Source: Sphingomonas sp. ERG5 (GTDB lineage: Bacteria; Pseudomonadota; Alphaproteobacteria; Sphingomonadales; Sphingomonadaceae). From it: DNA of 42,341 nt. The notes beneath the pieces were generated by a model. It saw nothing but the letters and a program-made list of their open reading frames with translations. It made no database searches and had not been told where the DNA came from. The translations under genes and the position numbers were made by a program. The stretch is taken from the NCBI RefSeq assembly GCF_000803065.1, contig NZ_JSXI01000044.1, positions 1-42,341 of the forward strand. The letters run 5' to 3'. Below are positions 14,348 to 22,703 of this stretch, piece after piece; within the stretch, counting starts at the first letter, position 1; every line of letters begins with the position of its first letter.

Positions 14348-16665
14348 CGCTGCGTCATGCTCGACGAAAATGGCCGCTCCCCTGCTTTCGTCGCCCATAG
14401 CTTGTTCGGCCCGGCCTGCATCACGAACCGCAATTCGCCGCCGGCCATGATCTCGCCATGCCGGATGAACCCGCGTGCGAGCGGGCGGCCATTGAGCGAT
14501 ACGCTTCCGACATAGGGATGCGCATCGTCCAGCCCGTCGGCGATGATGGTGAAGGTCTTGCCCCCGGGCAGCGCGAGCGTCGCGCGGTTCAAGAACGGGC
14601 GGCCGATGACATATTCCAGGCTGCCCGGCGTGACCGGATAGAAACCGAGCGACGTGAACACCAGCCAGGCGGACATCTGCCCCAGATCGTCATTGCCCGA
14701 CAGGCCGTCGGGGGTCGGCTTGTACTGGCTGGCGACAATCTGCGTCAGCCGCGCCTGGGTGCGCCATGGCGCGCCGGCATAATTATAGAGATAGGCAACG
14801 TGATGGCTCGGTTCGTTGCCATGGATATACTGGCCGATCAGGCCGGCAATGTCCTCGGCATGGCTGTAATCGAGCTTCGAATTGTCATAGTCGAACATCG
14901 CATCGAGCTTGGCGACGCTGGCCTTGTCCCCGCCCATCGCCTGAACGAGTCCGGCCTGATCCTGCGGCACGAACCAGCTATATTGCCACGCATTGCCCTC
15001 GGTATAGTCCGACCCGTAATTGATCGCGGTCGGGTCGAACGGCACGCGGAAAGCGCCGTCGCTTTTGCGTGCGCGGACGAAGCCGGTCTTCGGATCGAAA
15101 GTGTTGCGCCAGTTGGCCGCGCGCTTGTCGAACGTGTCGGCAATGTCCTTGCGCCCCATCACCCGCGCCATCCGCGCGATGGTCCAGTCGTCATAGGCAT
15201 ATTCGACGGTCTTGGACGCGGCCTCGGGCTCGCGGTCGATCGCGACATAACCCAGCTTCATATAGTCGCCGAGACCACCATAGGGCGCATAGCTGGCGCT
15301 CGCGACCATTGCGTCGAGCGCCTCTTTCGCATCGAACCCGCCCACGCCCTTGAGATAGGCGTCGGCTATCACCGGCACCGCGTGATAGCCGATCATCGTC
15401 CAGGTCTCGCGTCCCTGGAATTGCCATACCGGCAGGATGCCGTCCGGGCTGTATCTACGGCTGGCGAGCAGCGAGCGGATGATGTCGCTATTGGTCTTTT
15501 CCGGCTGCACCAGCGTCAGCAGCGGGTGTTCGGCGCGGAACGTGTCCCACAGCGAAAAGGTCGAGCGGAAGGTGAAGTCGTTCGCCCGATGCACCTGATC
15601 GTCAGGCCCGCGATAGCGTCCATCGGCATCGCCCGCGACCGACGGCGCGAGCAGCGTATGATAGAGCGCGGTGGCGACGCTGGTCTTCATCGGCGCCGGG
15701 GCGTCGATGTCGAGCACGCCGAGCGCCTTGTCCCATGCGGCTCTGGTCCTTGCGCGCACCGCGTCGAAATCGCCCGGCTCGCTGTCGAGATTGGCGACCG
15801 CGCCGGTTTCGTCGACCGAGGAGAGTGCGACCTTGACCTCGAGCGGTGCACCGAGCGCACCGAAGTCGAGCCGCGCGACCAGCGCCCGGCCGCTTTTCTC
15901 GGCCAGCGCGTCGCTGCCGCGGCCTGGACCCTGGAAGCCCTTGTACGCCACATCCTTTTCCGTGCTGACAAAGGCATGACCCTTGAGCGGGACGGAAAAG
16001 CGCATTGCGAAATAGAGCTTTCGCCCCGGCGCCCAGCCGCGCGTCTCGCGCGCGCCGGTGATCGTGCCGTCGGGGGCGAGGCGCAGCGACGACCAGAGGA
16101 TCTTGCCGGGATAATTGTACAGCGAACTGCGCAGGTCGATCACCAGATGCGCCGCCTTGCCCGCTGGGAAAGTATAGCGATGGACGCCGATCCGCGTGCC
16201 GGCGGTCATTTCCGCGCGAACGCCCGGGTCGCTCAGCGTGACGGCGTAGTAGCCGGGCTTTGCAACTTCGTCCTTGTGATCGAAGCGCGATCGATAGCCC
16301 GACCCCGGTTTCGCGGGATCGCCCGGCTCCAGCGCCACGGTGTCGCCGGCGGCCGGCATGACCAGGAAATCGCCGAGATCGGAATGCCCCGCGCCGGAGA
16401 AATGGGTGTGCGAGAAGCCCTGGATCGTCGGGTCTTCATAGCGATAGCCCGCCGCCCATTTATAGCTGTCGCGGATGACATGGCTGGTGTCGGTATCGGG
16501 GCTCAACTGCACCATCCCGAACGGCGCGACCGCGCCGGGGAAGGTGTGCCCTTCGCCGCCGGTGCCAATGAACGGATCGACAGTGTCGCTGGCGGACTGG
16601 CCGATCGAGGGCGTCGCCAGGGTCAGTGCGAGCAGGGCGGCGATGGAGCGGTGGCGGGTTGACAT
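14344..16665 (-). CDS. Secreted GH92 alpha-1,2-mannosidase
   Basis: The 773-aa product starts with a signal peptide (MSTRHRSIAALLALTLATPS) and then shows the GH92 layout end to end. The N-terminal beta-sandwich has GTGGEGHTFPGAVAPFGMVQ and GFSHTHFSGAG. The (alpha/alpha)6 catalytic domain has LYHTLLAPSV, SLWDTFRAEHPLLTL, PVWQFQGRETWTMIGYHAVP, YTEGNAWQYSW, GNEPSHHVAYLYNY and GNDDLGQMSAW. GH92 enzymes are calcium-dependent exo-alpha-mannosidases that invert configuration and trim mannans or N-glycans in the periplasm or outside. Ca ligands and the acid/base residues lie in the last blocks listed. The start at 16663-16665 is chosen for the signal peptide; no strong ribosome site is visible for it or for an earlier ATG. 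No other mannan gene is adjacent. Confidence 0.92.
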   Translation of the reverse strand: MSTRHRSIAALLALTLATPSIGQSASDTVDPFIGTGGEGHTFPGAVAPFGMVQLSPDTDTSHVIRDSYKWAAGYRYEDPTIQGFSHTHFSGAGHSDLGDFLVMPAAGDTVALEPGDPAKPGSGYRSRFDHKDEVAKPGYYAVTLSDPGVRAEMTAGTRIGVHRYTFPAGKAAHLVIDLRSSLYNYPGKILWSSLRLAPDGTITGARETRGWAPGRKLYFAMRFSVPLKGHAFVSTEKDVAYKGFQGPGRGSDALAEKSGRALVARLDFGALGAPLEVKVALSSVDETGAVANLDSEPGDFDAVRARTRAAWDKALGVLDIDAPAPMKTSVATALYHTLLAPSVAGDADGRYRGPDDQVHRANDFTFRSTFSLWDTFRAEHPLLTLVQPEKTNSDIIRSLLASRRYSPDGILPVWQFQGRETWTMIGYHAVPVIADAYLKGVGGFDAKEALDAMVASASYAPYGGLGDYMKLGYVAIDREPEAASKTVEYAYDDWTIARMARVMGRKDIADTFDKRAANWRNTFDPKTGFVRARKSDGAFRVPFDPTAINYGSDYTEGNAWQYSWFVPQDQAGLVQAMGGDKASVAKLDAMFDYDNSKLDYSHAEDIAGLIGQYIHGNEPSHHVAYLYNYAGAPWRTQARLTQIVASQYKPTPDGLSGNDDLGQMSAWLVFTSLGFYPVTPGSLEYVIGRPFLNRATLALPGGKTFTIIADGLDDAHPYVGSVSLNGRPLARGFIRHGEIMAGGELRFVMQAGPNKLWATKAGERPFSSSMTQR

Positions 16666-16787
16666 GGCGGGATTAGAGCAGGGGATTGCGGGGAGGGGAA
16701 GCATGTTCAGGCGTCTGACAGGACCCCGGCAACGGCCTTTGCGCCCGCCCGGCTTTTCAATAGGGTGAGCAAGTCGGAGGGGTCGGG

Positions 16788-17327
16788 ATGGCGGAATCAG
16801 GCGAGCAGCACGAGCCCATATGGGCAGGTAGACCTTATCAGGGCGTTTATTGGCGGCCCACCGACAGACTATGGGCCGTTTGCGCCATCGCCGCCGCTAT
16901 ACTGTGCGTCTTTCTGCTTGGCTGGCATGGCGGAGACTCGCCGACTCGCTGGCTCGTCTTGCTCATTGTCCTGCCGCTGGTCGCTTATGTGGTCTATTTC
17001 CGTCTCGAACATGATGCGGCCTGTCGGTCGAGGATCCGGTACGTGCTCACCGGGCGGGACCTGCAGATCTGGGTCGGGGACGATACTGTGCCGCGTCGCC
17101 GCGTGGCGGTCGATCAGCTTGGCGGCCTGAAGCCCGTCTGGATTGACAAACGCGGGATCGGCTGCATCGAGTTGCCAGCGACCCCGCCGGGCCTGCTGGC
17201 TCATGCCCTGTTCAACGGCAATGACATCATGGTTCCCGCAATGAATCCCGGACGCAGGCTGGAATTGATCGATGATCCGGCCACACTCATCGCGCTGATC
17301 GAAAAATTATCGACGACCGCGCGATAA
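16788..17327 (+). CDS. Two-helix membrane protein, bacterial PH-domain-like
   Basis: A 179-aa protein with a short soluble N-terminus, two adjacent transmembrane helices at residues ~29-46 (LWAVCAIAAAILCVFLLGW) and ~54-71 (WLVLLIVLPLVAYVVYF), and a ~100-aa beta-rich cytoplasmic domain (YVLTGRDLQIWVGDDTVPRR...). The order of two helices followed by a strand pattern starting Y-x-L-T-G-R is that of bacterial PH-like (YdbS/YvbH-type) membrane proteins. The ATG at 16788 follows GGAGGGGTCGGG. It is divergent from the GH92 gene and ends 31 nt before the convergent S51 peptidase. Role unknown. Confidence 0.65.
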   Translation: MAESGEQHEPIWAGRPYQGVYWRPTDRLWAVCAIAAAILCVFLLGWHGGDSPTRWLVLLIVLPLVAYVVYFRLEHDAACRSRIRYVLTGRDLQIWVGDDTVPRRRVAVDQLGGLKPVWIDKRGIGCIELPATPPGLLAHALFNGNDIMVPAMNPGRRLELIDDPATLIALIEKLSTTAR

Positions 17328-17358
17328 GGGCGCGGCGCCGGAATATGGTGCGATCATT

Positions 17359-18384
17359 CTATTTCACCTCCACCATCTTGCCCTTCTCAACCGCATAGTC
17401 CCGCACGAAGCTTGGCCGGTCGACCTTGCCCGACGGCAGATGCAGCACCGACTCCGGTCCGATCCCGGTGACCCGCACGCCGGTCACGCTGAGCGGCCCG
17501 CCGGGTTTCAACTCGCGCAGCCTCTCGCCCTCGACCAGCCACGCGCCGCCGGTGGGCGCGGTCGCGTAAATTCGCGCCGAGCCGTCGGCTTCCACCGCCA
17601 GCCCGGCGCTTTCATCGACGCCCAGCCCGAGCATCGGCGCGCCGGCGCGCCCGGCCTGCGCCTTGGCGAGAAAGGCGAACAGCCGGCCGAGCCGGTCGCG
17701 CTCCTTGAAATGCGTGTCGGTGACGACGCCGCGCAGCAAAGCGAGATGGAGGAAGTCCGCCTCGATCGTATTGGCCGGGCCGAACGGATCGAGCAGTGCT
17801 TCCGGGCTGGCCAGGCTGCCGCCGTCCATCGCGCCGTAGAGCCGCTCGCCGAGCATCGCGAGCCCTGCGCTGGTCCCGCTCAGCGGCTTGCCGGCCGCGA
17901 CATGCGCGTCGAGCGCCTTTGCAACCGGCGTTCCTTTCCAGAAGCGCACATAATTGGACTGGTCGCCGCCGGCGATGAAGATGCCGTCGGCCTTGGCCAG
18001 CCGGTCGAGCAGGACCGCATCGGTCGATGCCGCGCGGCTCTTGATCACGAAGGTTTCGGCTGAGGCGATGCCGCCGCGCTGGCGGAAGAATTCCTCGCCA
18101 ATCTCGCCGGCATAGGACGCGCGCAGGATGACGATATGGCCGTGCCCGGCCTTGGCGAAGAACCAGCGCATCGCATTATCGTCGCGGTCGCCGCCGCCCA
18201 GCAGCAACAGTCCGCCGCTGACCGGACCGGGTGTCGCGGCGGTGAGGTCGCCGGCGACATAGTGATCGTAATCCTGCGCAAATGCAGCGCAGCCGGGAAG
18301 TGCCAGCATCAGGATCGGGGCAAGCAGGCGGAAGAGCTGCCGGACAAGGGCGATCGGTCGCCGGGGCAGGGTCATGCTCGTCAT
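17359..18384 (-). CDS. Exported peptidase S51, cyanophycinase-like
   Basis: The 341-aa product has an N-terminal export signal (RRPIALVRQLFRLLAPILML, then LPGCAAFAQ); it could be cut after AFAQ or lipid-modified at the Cys, although Pro at -2 is unusual for a lipobox. The mature part is peptidase family S51: GGLLLLGGGDRDD, GIFIAGGDQSNYVRFWKGTP, the nucleophile elbow GTSAGLAML with the catalytic Ser, DTHFKERDRLGRL and LGLGVDESAGL. S51 enzymes include cyanophycinase and dipeptidase E, which release Asp-containing dipeptides; an exported member suggests degradation of external polymer or peptides. ATG 18382-18384 is chosen because GGGAGAAAG lies upstream. It is divergent from a TonB-dependent receptor gene. 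Confidence 0.88.
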   Translation of the reverse strand: MTSMTLPRRPIALVRQLFRLLAPILMLALPGCAAFAQDYDHYVAGDLTAATPGPVSGGLLLLGGGDRDDNAMRWFFAKAGHGHIVILRASYAGEIGEEFFRQRGGIASAETFVIKSRAASTDAVLLDRLAKADGIFIAGGDQSNYVRFWKGTPVAKALDAHVAAGKPLSGTSAGLAMLGERLYGAMDGGSLASPEALLDPFGPANTIEADFLHLALLRGVVTDTHFKERDRLGRLFAFLAKAQAGRAGAPMLGLGVDESAGLAVEADGSARIYATAPTGGAWLVEGERLRELKPGGPLSVTGVRVTGIGPESVLHLPSGKVDRPSFVRDYAVEKGKMVEVK

Positions 18385-18583
18385 CTCGGTCTTTCTCCCC
18401 AGTCGTTGCGTGGTGCGCGGCGGCATCACCGAAACGGAATTCATCGCTGTCCTTCACTATTTCCGTCGATCGGTCGCGGCAATCTTGTTAGCGATGGTCG
18501 TGTAACGGGGGCCGATGCCGTCGCCGATCGGGCCGCCAACAGGCCGGACGGGGGCAGTACCGGGAAAAATAGGGGGCCCAAAA

Positions 18584-21391
18584 ATGACGACGCCACGCAA
18601 CGCATTGCGGATTTCGATGATGCTCGGCTGCTGTGCCGGCGCACTGGCGCTTGCCGCCCCGGCCTGGGCGCAGGACACTGCGCCGGCGGTCGATCAGCCG
18701 GCGGCGGAGCAGGTGGCCGATAGCGCACCCGCCGAGGATGTGGCGGCTGACATCGTCGTCACTGGCTCGCGCATCCCGCGCGCGCTGGCCGAGGGGCCCG
18801 CGCCGGTCACGGTGATCAACGCCGACACGATCCGCGCCAATGGCTATACCAGCGTGCCCGACATCCTGCGCGCGGTGACCCAGAATGGCGGTGAGACGCA
18901 AAGCCAGCAAAGCTTCAGCGGCGCGAGTTTCACGCCCGGTGCGCAGCAGGTCGATCTGCGCGGGCTCGGCCCCAACCATACTCTGGTGCTGGTCAATGGC
19001 CGGCGCATCGCTGATTTCCCACTGCCTTTTCAGGGGCGCAGCAACTTCACCGATATTTCCAACCTGCCGATCGGCCTGATCGAGCAGGTCGAAGTACTCA
19101 GCGGTAGCGCCTCGGCGATCTATGGCTCCGACGCGATCGCGGGCGTGATCAATTTCAAGATGAAGGACAAGATCGACGGCACGACGATCGACTATCGCTA
19201 TGGCCTGACCGAACATGGCGGCGGCATGTCGCACCGCGCGACGCTGACCACCGGCTGGTCGACCGACCGTTTCCATATTCTCGGCGGCGTCGAATATCTC
19301 AACCAACGCCCGCTTTGGGCGTATCAGCGCTCAATCCAGGATAGCACTCAGGACAGTCCGACCAACAAGGCGGCGCGGCGGACATTCCTGCGCTATGATC
19401 CGATCGCCAAAGAGTATGTCGATCCAGGCGCCACGACCTGCGCCGCCTTGTCGTCGCTCAATGGCGGCAGCACCTATTATGCCTCGCGTCGAGGCTATGG
19501 CAATTATTGCGGCAGCGACACCTCGATCGGTTACGGCACGATCATCTCGCAGCGCGAGGGATTCAACAGCTTCGGCACCGCGGGCTTCGACATTTCCGAA
19601 GGCGCCAAGCTGTTCGTCGACGCGCAATTCGGCATCAGCAATGTGGCGTTGATGTCGGACGTGCTGAGCTGGGCGTTTCAGCCAGCCTCGGGCAGCAGTG
19701 ACACGACCTTCTTCAACAACGCATATGGCGTGCTCGACGATTGGTCACGCCAATTCACCCCGGAGGAATCGGGCGGCTTCCGCAATGTGATGACTCGCAA
19801 CCGACAAAAGACGTTTAGCGTCACGCCGGGGATCGAAGGGCGACTGGGCGGCAAATGGAATTATGAACTCGCTTACAATCACAGCGAATATTCCGCGGTG
19901 GTCAAATTCCCCCAGATTATCGCATCAAAGGCCAACGCGCTGTTCCTTGGGCAGCCGTTCGGCATCGATCCGCAAAGCGGCTATCCTATCTTTAGTCGCG
20001 ACTCATCGCGGCTCTACACCCCGCTGACCCGGGCCGAATATGACAGCATCGCGGCCTATTCCGTTTATCGTCCGAAAAGCTGGACCGACAATGTTTCGGC
20101 GACGATCAACACCACGGAGCTGTTTCGTCTTCCGGCCGGGCCGGTCGGTTTCGCCGCCGTCGCCGAGGTCGGCAGGCAGGGCTATGATCTTAATCCCGAT
20201 CCGCTCGCGCTGACCGATTATTATGTCGGCCTCAAGGACAGCGCCGGCGCCGGCAAGCGCTCGCACTGGGCGCTGGGTGGCGAGCTGCGCGTGCCGGTGA
20301 CCAAATTCCTGCAGGTGTCGGGTGCGGGACGGTACGACCATTTCGGCTTTGCCGGGCAAAGTATCGGCAAGTTCACCTATAATGGCGGTGTCGAACTGCG
20401 TCCCACTTCGACCCTGTTGTTGCGCGCCGCCTATGGCACGGGTTTTCGCGCACCCGACTTGCATTATGTCTTTACCGGCCCGGGCAACACTCACCCCTCC
20501 GCAACCGACTATTATCGGTGCCGCAAATTTGAGCCGGGCGTGGACATTGGCGATTGCACTGAAGCGGATGTGGGCATTGTTGCCCAACGCAATGGCAACC
20601 GGCAGCTAAAGCCGGAGACCAGCAAATCGCTCAACGCCGGAATCGTCTGGGCGCCATCGCGTAACTTTGACGTATCGGTCGACTATTTCCGTGTCTCGCT
20701 ATCCAACCAGGTGGAAGATTTGCGCATCGACGGCATCCTGCGCGACGAGGCCGATTGTAGATTGGGTACGACAACGAGCGGCGCCGTTGTCGATATCAAC
20801 TCTCCGACATGTGTGGACGCGATCGCTCGAGTTAAGCGCTTCCCCAGCGGGGTGAAGGGCGGCAGGCTCGACTCCGTCTCGATCAATCCCATTAACATTG
20901 CGACGGAAAAGACCAGCGGCATCGACGTCGCGATACACGGGCGGCTGCCCACCAACTTCGGCGATTTCTCGCTCTCGCTCGCCCATACTCATGTCTTCAA
21001 GCATGATTTCCGCCAATATGTCGGCGATCCGATCATCAACAAGCTGGCGTTCGACAGCGGATATGACATCCCGCGCGACAAGAGCACGGCGAGCATTACC
21101 TATGCCTATCAGGGCCTGAAGCTGACCGTCGAGGGTAAGCGTCTGGGCAAGCTGCCCAATTATGACGAGGACGCCTATATCAAGGCGAGCTACCTGTTCA
21201 ACACGACGCTGCAATATGACTTCACCGACCATTTCCGCGGGTCGCTGAGCGTCACCAATGTGCTTGATGCCAAGCCGGTCAAGGACCCGAGCTATTCGGC
21301 TTATCCCTATTACGACATCAGTTGGTTCGACAGCGTCGGGCGCAGCGTGTTCATGCAGTTGAGCTACAAGCTGGGCGGCAAGGGGCTTTGA
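18584..21391 (+). CDS. TonB-dependent outer-membrane receptor
   Basis: The 935-aa protein has a signal peptide (MTTPRNALRISMMLGCCAGA, ending PAWAQ), a TonB-box-like stretch (DIVVTGSRIPR), a plug domain (ITVIN...SVPDILRAVTQNGG; VDLRGLGPNHTLVLVNGRRI; IEQVEVLSGSASAIYGSDAI; AGVINFKM) and a long beta-barrel with many aromatic strands. The plug wording is that of the sphingomonad/Caulobacter OAR-like receptor group, whose substrates are often peptides, sugars or siderophores and cannot be told from sequence alone. The last strand ends in YKLGGKGL rather than the usual terminal Phe. The ATG at 18584 follows AGGGGG. The gene is divergent from the exported S51 peptidase; joint peptide uptake is possible. 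Confidence 0.93.
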   Translation: MTTPRNALRISMMLGCCAGALALAAPAWAQDTAPAVDQPAAEQVADSAPAEDVAADIVVTGSRIPRALAEGPAPVTVINADTIRANGYTSVPDILRAVTQNGGETQSQQSFSGASFTPGAQQVDLRGLGPNHTLVLVNGRRIADFPLPFQGRSNFTDISNLPIGLIEQVEVLSGSASAIYGSDAIAGVINFKMKDKIDGTTIDYRYGLTEHGGGMSHRATLTTGWSTDRFHILGGVEYLNQRPLWAYQRSIQDSTQDSPTNKAARRTFLRYDPIAKEYVDPGATTCAALSSLNGGSTYYASRRGYGNYCGSDTSIGYGTIISQREGFNSFGTAGFDISEGAKLFVDAQFGISNVALMSDVLSWAFQPASGSSDTTFFNNAYGVLDDWSRQFTPEESGGFRNVMTRNRQKTFSVTPGIEGRLGGKWNYELAYNHSEYSAVVKFPQIIASKANALFLGQPFGIDPQSGYPIFSRDSSRLYTPLTRAEYDSIAAYSVYRPKSWTDNVSATINTTELFRLPAGPVGFAAVAEVGRQGYDLNPDPLALTDYYVGLKDSAGAGKRSHWALGGELRVPVTKFLQVSGAGRYDHFGFAGQSIGKFTYNGGVELRPTSTLLLRAAYGTGFRAPDLHYVFTGPGNTHPSATDYYRCRKFEPGVDIGDCTEADVGIVAQRNGNRQLKPETSKSLNAGIVWAPSRNFDVSVDYFRVSLSNQVEDLRIDGILRDEADCRLGTTTSGAVVDINSPTCVDAIARVKRFPSGVKGGRLDSVSINPINIATEKTSGIDVAIHGRLPTNFGDFSLSLAHTHVFKHDFRQYVGDPIINKLAFDSGYDIPRDKSTASITYAYQGLKLTVEGKRLGKLPNYDEDAYIKASYLFNTTLQYDFTDHFRGSLSVTNVLDAKPVKDPSYSAYPYYDISWFDSVGRSVFMQLSYKLGGKGL

Positions 21392-21400
21392 CGCATCGAT

Positions 21401-21423
21401 CCCCCTCCCTTTCCGGGAGGGGG
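21401..21423 (+). terminator. Hairpin terminator after the TonB receptor gene
   Basis: A perfect 9-bp stem (CCCCCTCCC / GGGAGGGGG) with a 5-nt loop begins 9 nt after the receptor stop codon. No T-run follows, so efficiency is uncertain. Confidence 0.6.
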
Positions 21424-21486
21424 CATATCCGCTTGTGTGTCGTTAAATGCCTGTTGCCAGTCCGGAGGCACCGCTAAGACGATCGC

Positions 21487-22476
21487 ATGCCCCGCAACCG
21501 TTATTATGCCGGATCGCCAAGTGCACATTTCGATGGCGAGCTCTTCTTCAATCCCGGACAGCCGGTCACCGACCGCTCCTTATGGGAAGTGCTGCGCTGG
21601 AAGCGGACCAGTGTCATCGCGAAATGGCCCGACAGCGTGCCCATTACCCCGGCCAGGCCGGCGGCTCGCGTCGACGGCCTGCGCATCGCCATGGTCGGGC
21701 ACGCAACCCTGCTGATCCAGGCGGCGGGGCTCAATATCCTCACTGATCCGGTCTGGTCCGACCGCGCGAGCCCGCTCTCGTTTCTCGGGCCGAAACGGGT
21801 GACGGCGCCGGGTATCGCATTCGAGGATCTGCCGCCGATCGATGCGGTCCTGATCAGCCATAATCATTACGACCATCTCGACATCGCCACGCTGCGGCGA
21901 CTGCACGCGGCGCATGCGCCGCTGCTGGTCATGCCGCTCGGCAATGATGCGATCGTCCGGTCGGCGGTGCCCGGGGCGCGGATCGTGAGCGGTGACTGGC
22001 ACGACCGCATCGACCTTGGCGCGGGTGTCGCGACGACGCTGACGCGCGCCAATCACTGGTCGGCGCGCCGGCTTGGCGACCGGCGCATGGCGCTGTGGGC
22101 TGGGCATTATATCGACACGCCGGCCGGTAGCATCTGGTTTGCCGGCGATACCGGCTATGGCGATGGCGCAATCTTCCGCGAAATCCGGGAATTGTTCGGG
22201 GCACCGGACGTCGCGCTGATCCCGATCGGCGCCTATGAGCCGCGCTGGTTCATGACCGCGCAGCATGTCAATCCGGCCGAGGCAGTCCAGATTCTGCGCG
22301 ATGTCGCGGCAACGCACGCGCTCGGCATTCATTGGGGGACGTTCCAGCTGACCGATGAGGCACGGGAGGAGCCCCGTCTCGCATTGGCCGCTGCGTTGTC
22401 CGCCGCCGGTGTTTCGCCCGAGCGCTTCGTCGCGGCTGAAGCGGGTGCCAGTTATGATTTCACCGCGCTGGCTTAG
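21487..22476 (+). CDS. Metallo-beta-lactamase-fold hydrolase (NAPE-PLD / UlaG-like)
   Basis: A 329-aa cytoplasmic protein with the metal-binding motif SHNHYDHLD, the earlier block MVGHATLLIQAAGLNILTDP, and later ligands in ANHWSARR, FAGDTGYGD and GIHWGTFQL. The order matches the NAPE-phospholipase D-like / RomA branch of the MBL fold; members hydrolyse phosphodiester or lactone bonds. The N-terminal extension (FFNPGQPVTDRSLWEVLRWK) is typical of this branch. No signal peptide is present. Substrate unknown. It follows the TonB receptor gene after a hairpin, so it is probably a separate unit. Confidence 0.88.
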   Translation: MPRNRYYAGSPSAHFDGELFFNPGQPVTDRSLWEVLRWKRTSVIAKWPDSVPITPARPAARVDGLRIAMVGHATLLIQAAGLNILTDPVWSDRASPLSFLGPKRVTAPGIAFEDLPPIDAVLISHNHYDHLDIATLRRLHAAHAPLLVMPLGNDAIVRSAVPGARIVSGDWHDRIDLGAGVATTLTRANHWSARRLGDRRMALWAGHYIDTPAGSIWFAGDTGYGDGAIFREIRELFGAPDVALIPIGAYEPRWFMTAQHVNPAEAVQILRDVAATHALGIHWGTFQLTDEAREEPRLALAAALSAAGVSPERFVAAEAGASYDFTALA

Positions 22477-22505
22477 AGCCTGATGACGTCAGGTAGCTCT
22501 TCTCA

Positions 22506-22588
22506 GTCATACCCGCGAAAGCGGGTATCCCGCTGCCTTGCCCCGCACTGAGAAGAAGAAGCGGGATTCCCGCTTTCGCGGGAATGAC
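22506..22588. repeat. Intergenic inverted repeat with nested hairpins
   Basis: Two 29-nt arms (22506-22534 and 22560-22588) are reverse complements with 27 of 29 matches. Each arm contains a small hairpin (CCCGCGAAAGCGGG type). The sequence resembles the dispersed short repeat with a GTCATTCCCGCGAAAGCGGG core found between genes in many Proteobacteria. It lies between two convergent genes and may also stop transcription. Confidence 0.7.
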
Positions 22589-22703
22589 CGGCTGGTTCAA
22601 TCAAATCTCATCCCACTCTAGGCGTGGTCGATTCAACCTCAGCGGGTGCCATGACAGCGTGGCAGCGGACGTGATGATGGCTGCGACTCGCGCTCCGGCA
22701 GCC

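Noticed and set aside
14458..16662. 734-codon open frame antisense to the GH92 gene
   Set aside because: It mirrors the mannosidase coding sequence, is rich in Arg, His and Ala, and shows no family motif. The minus strand has all GH92 motifs.
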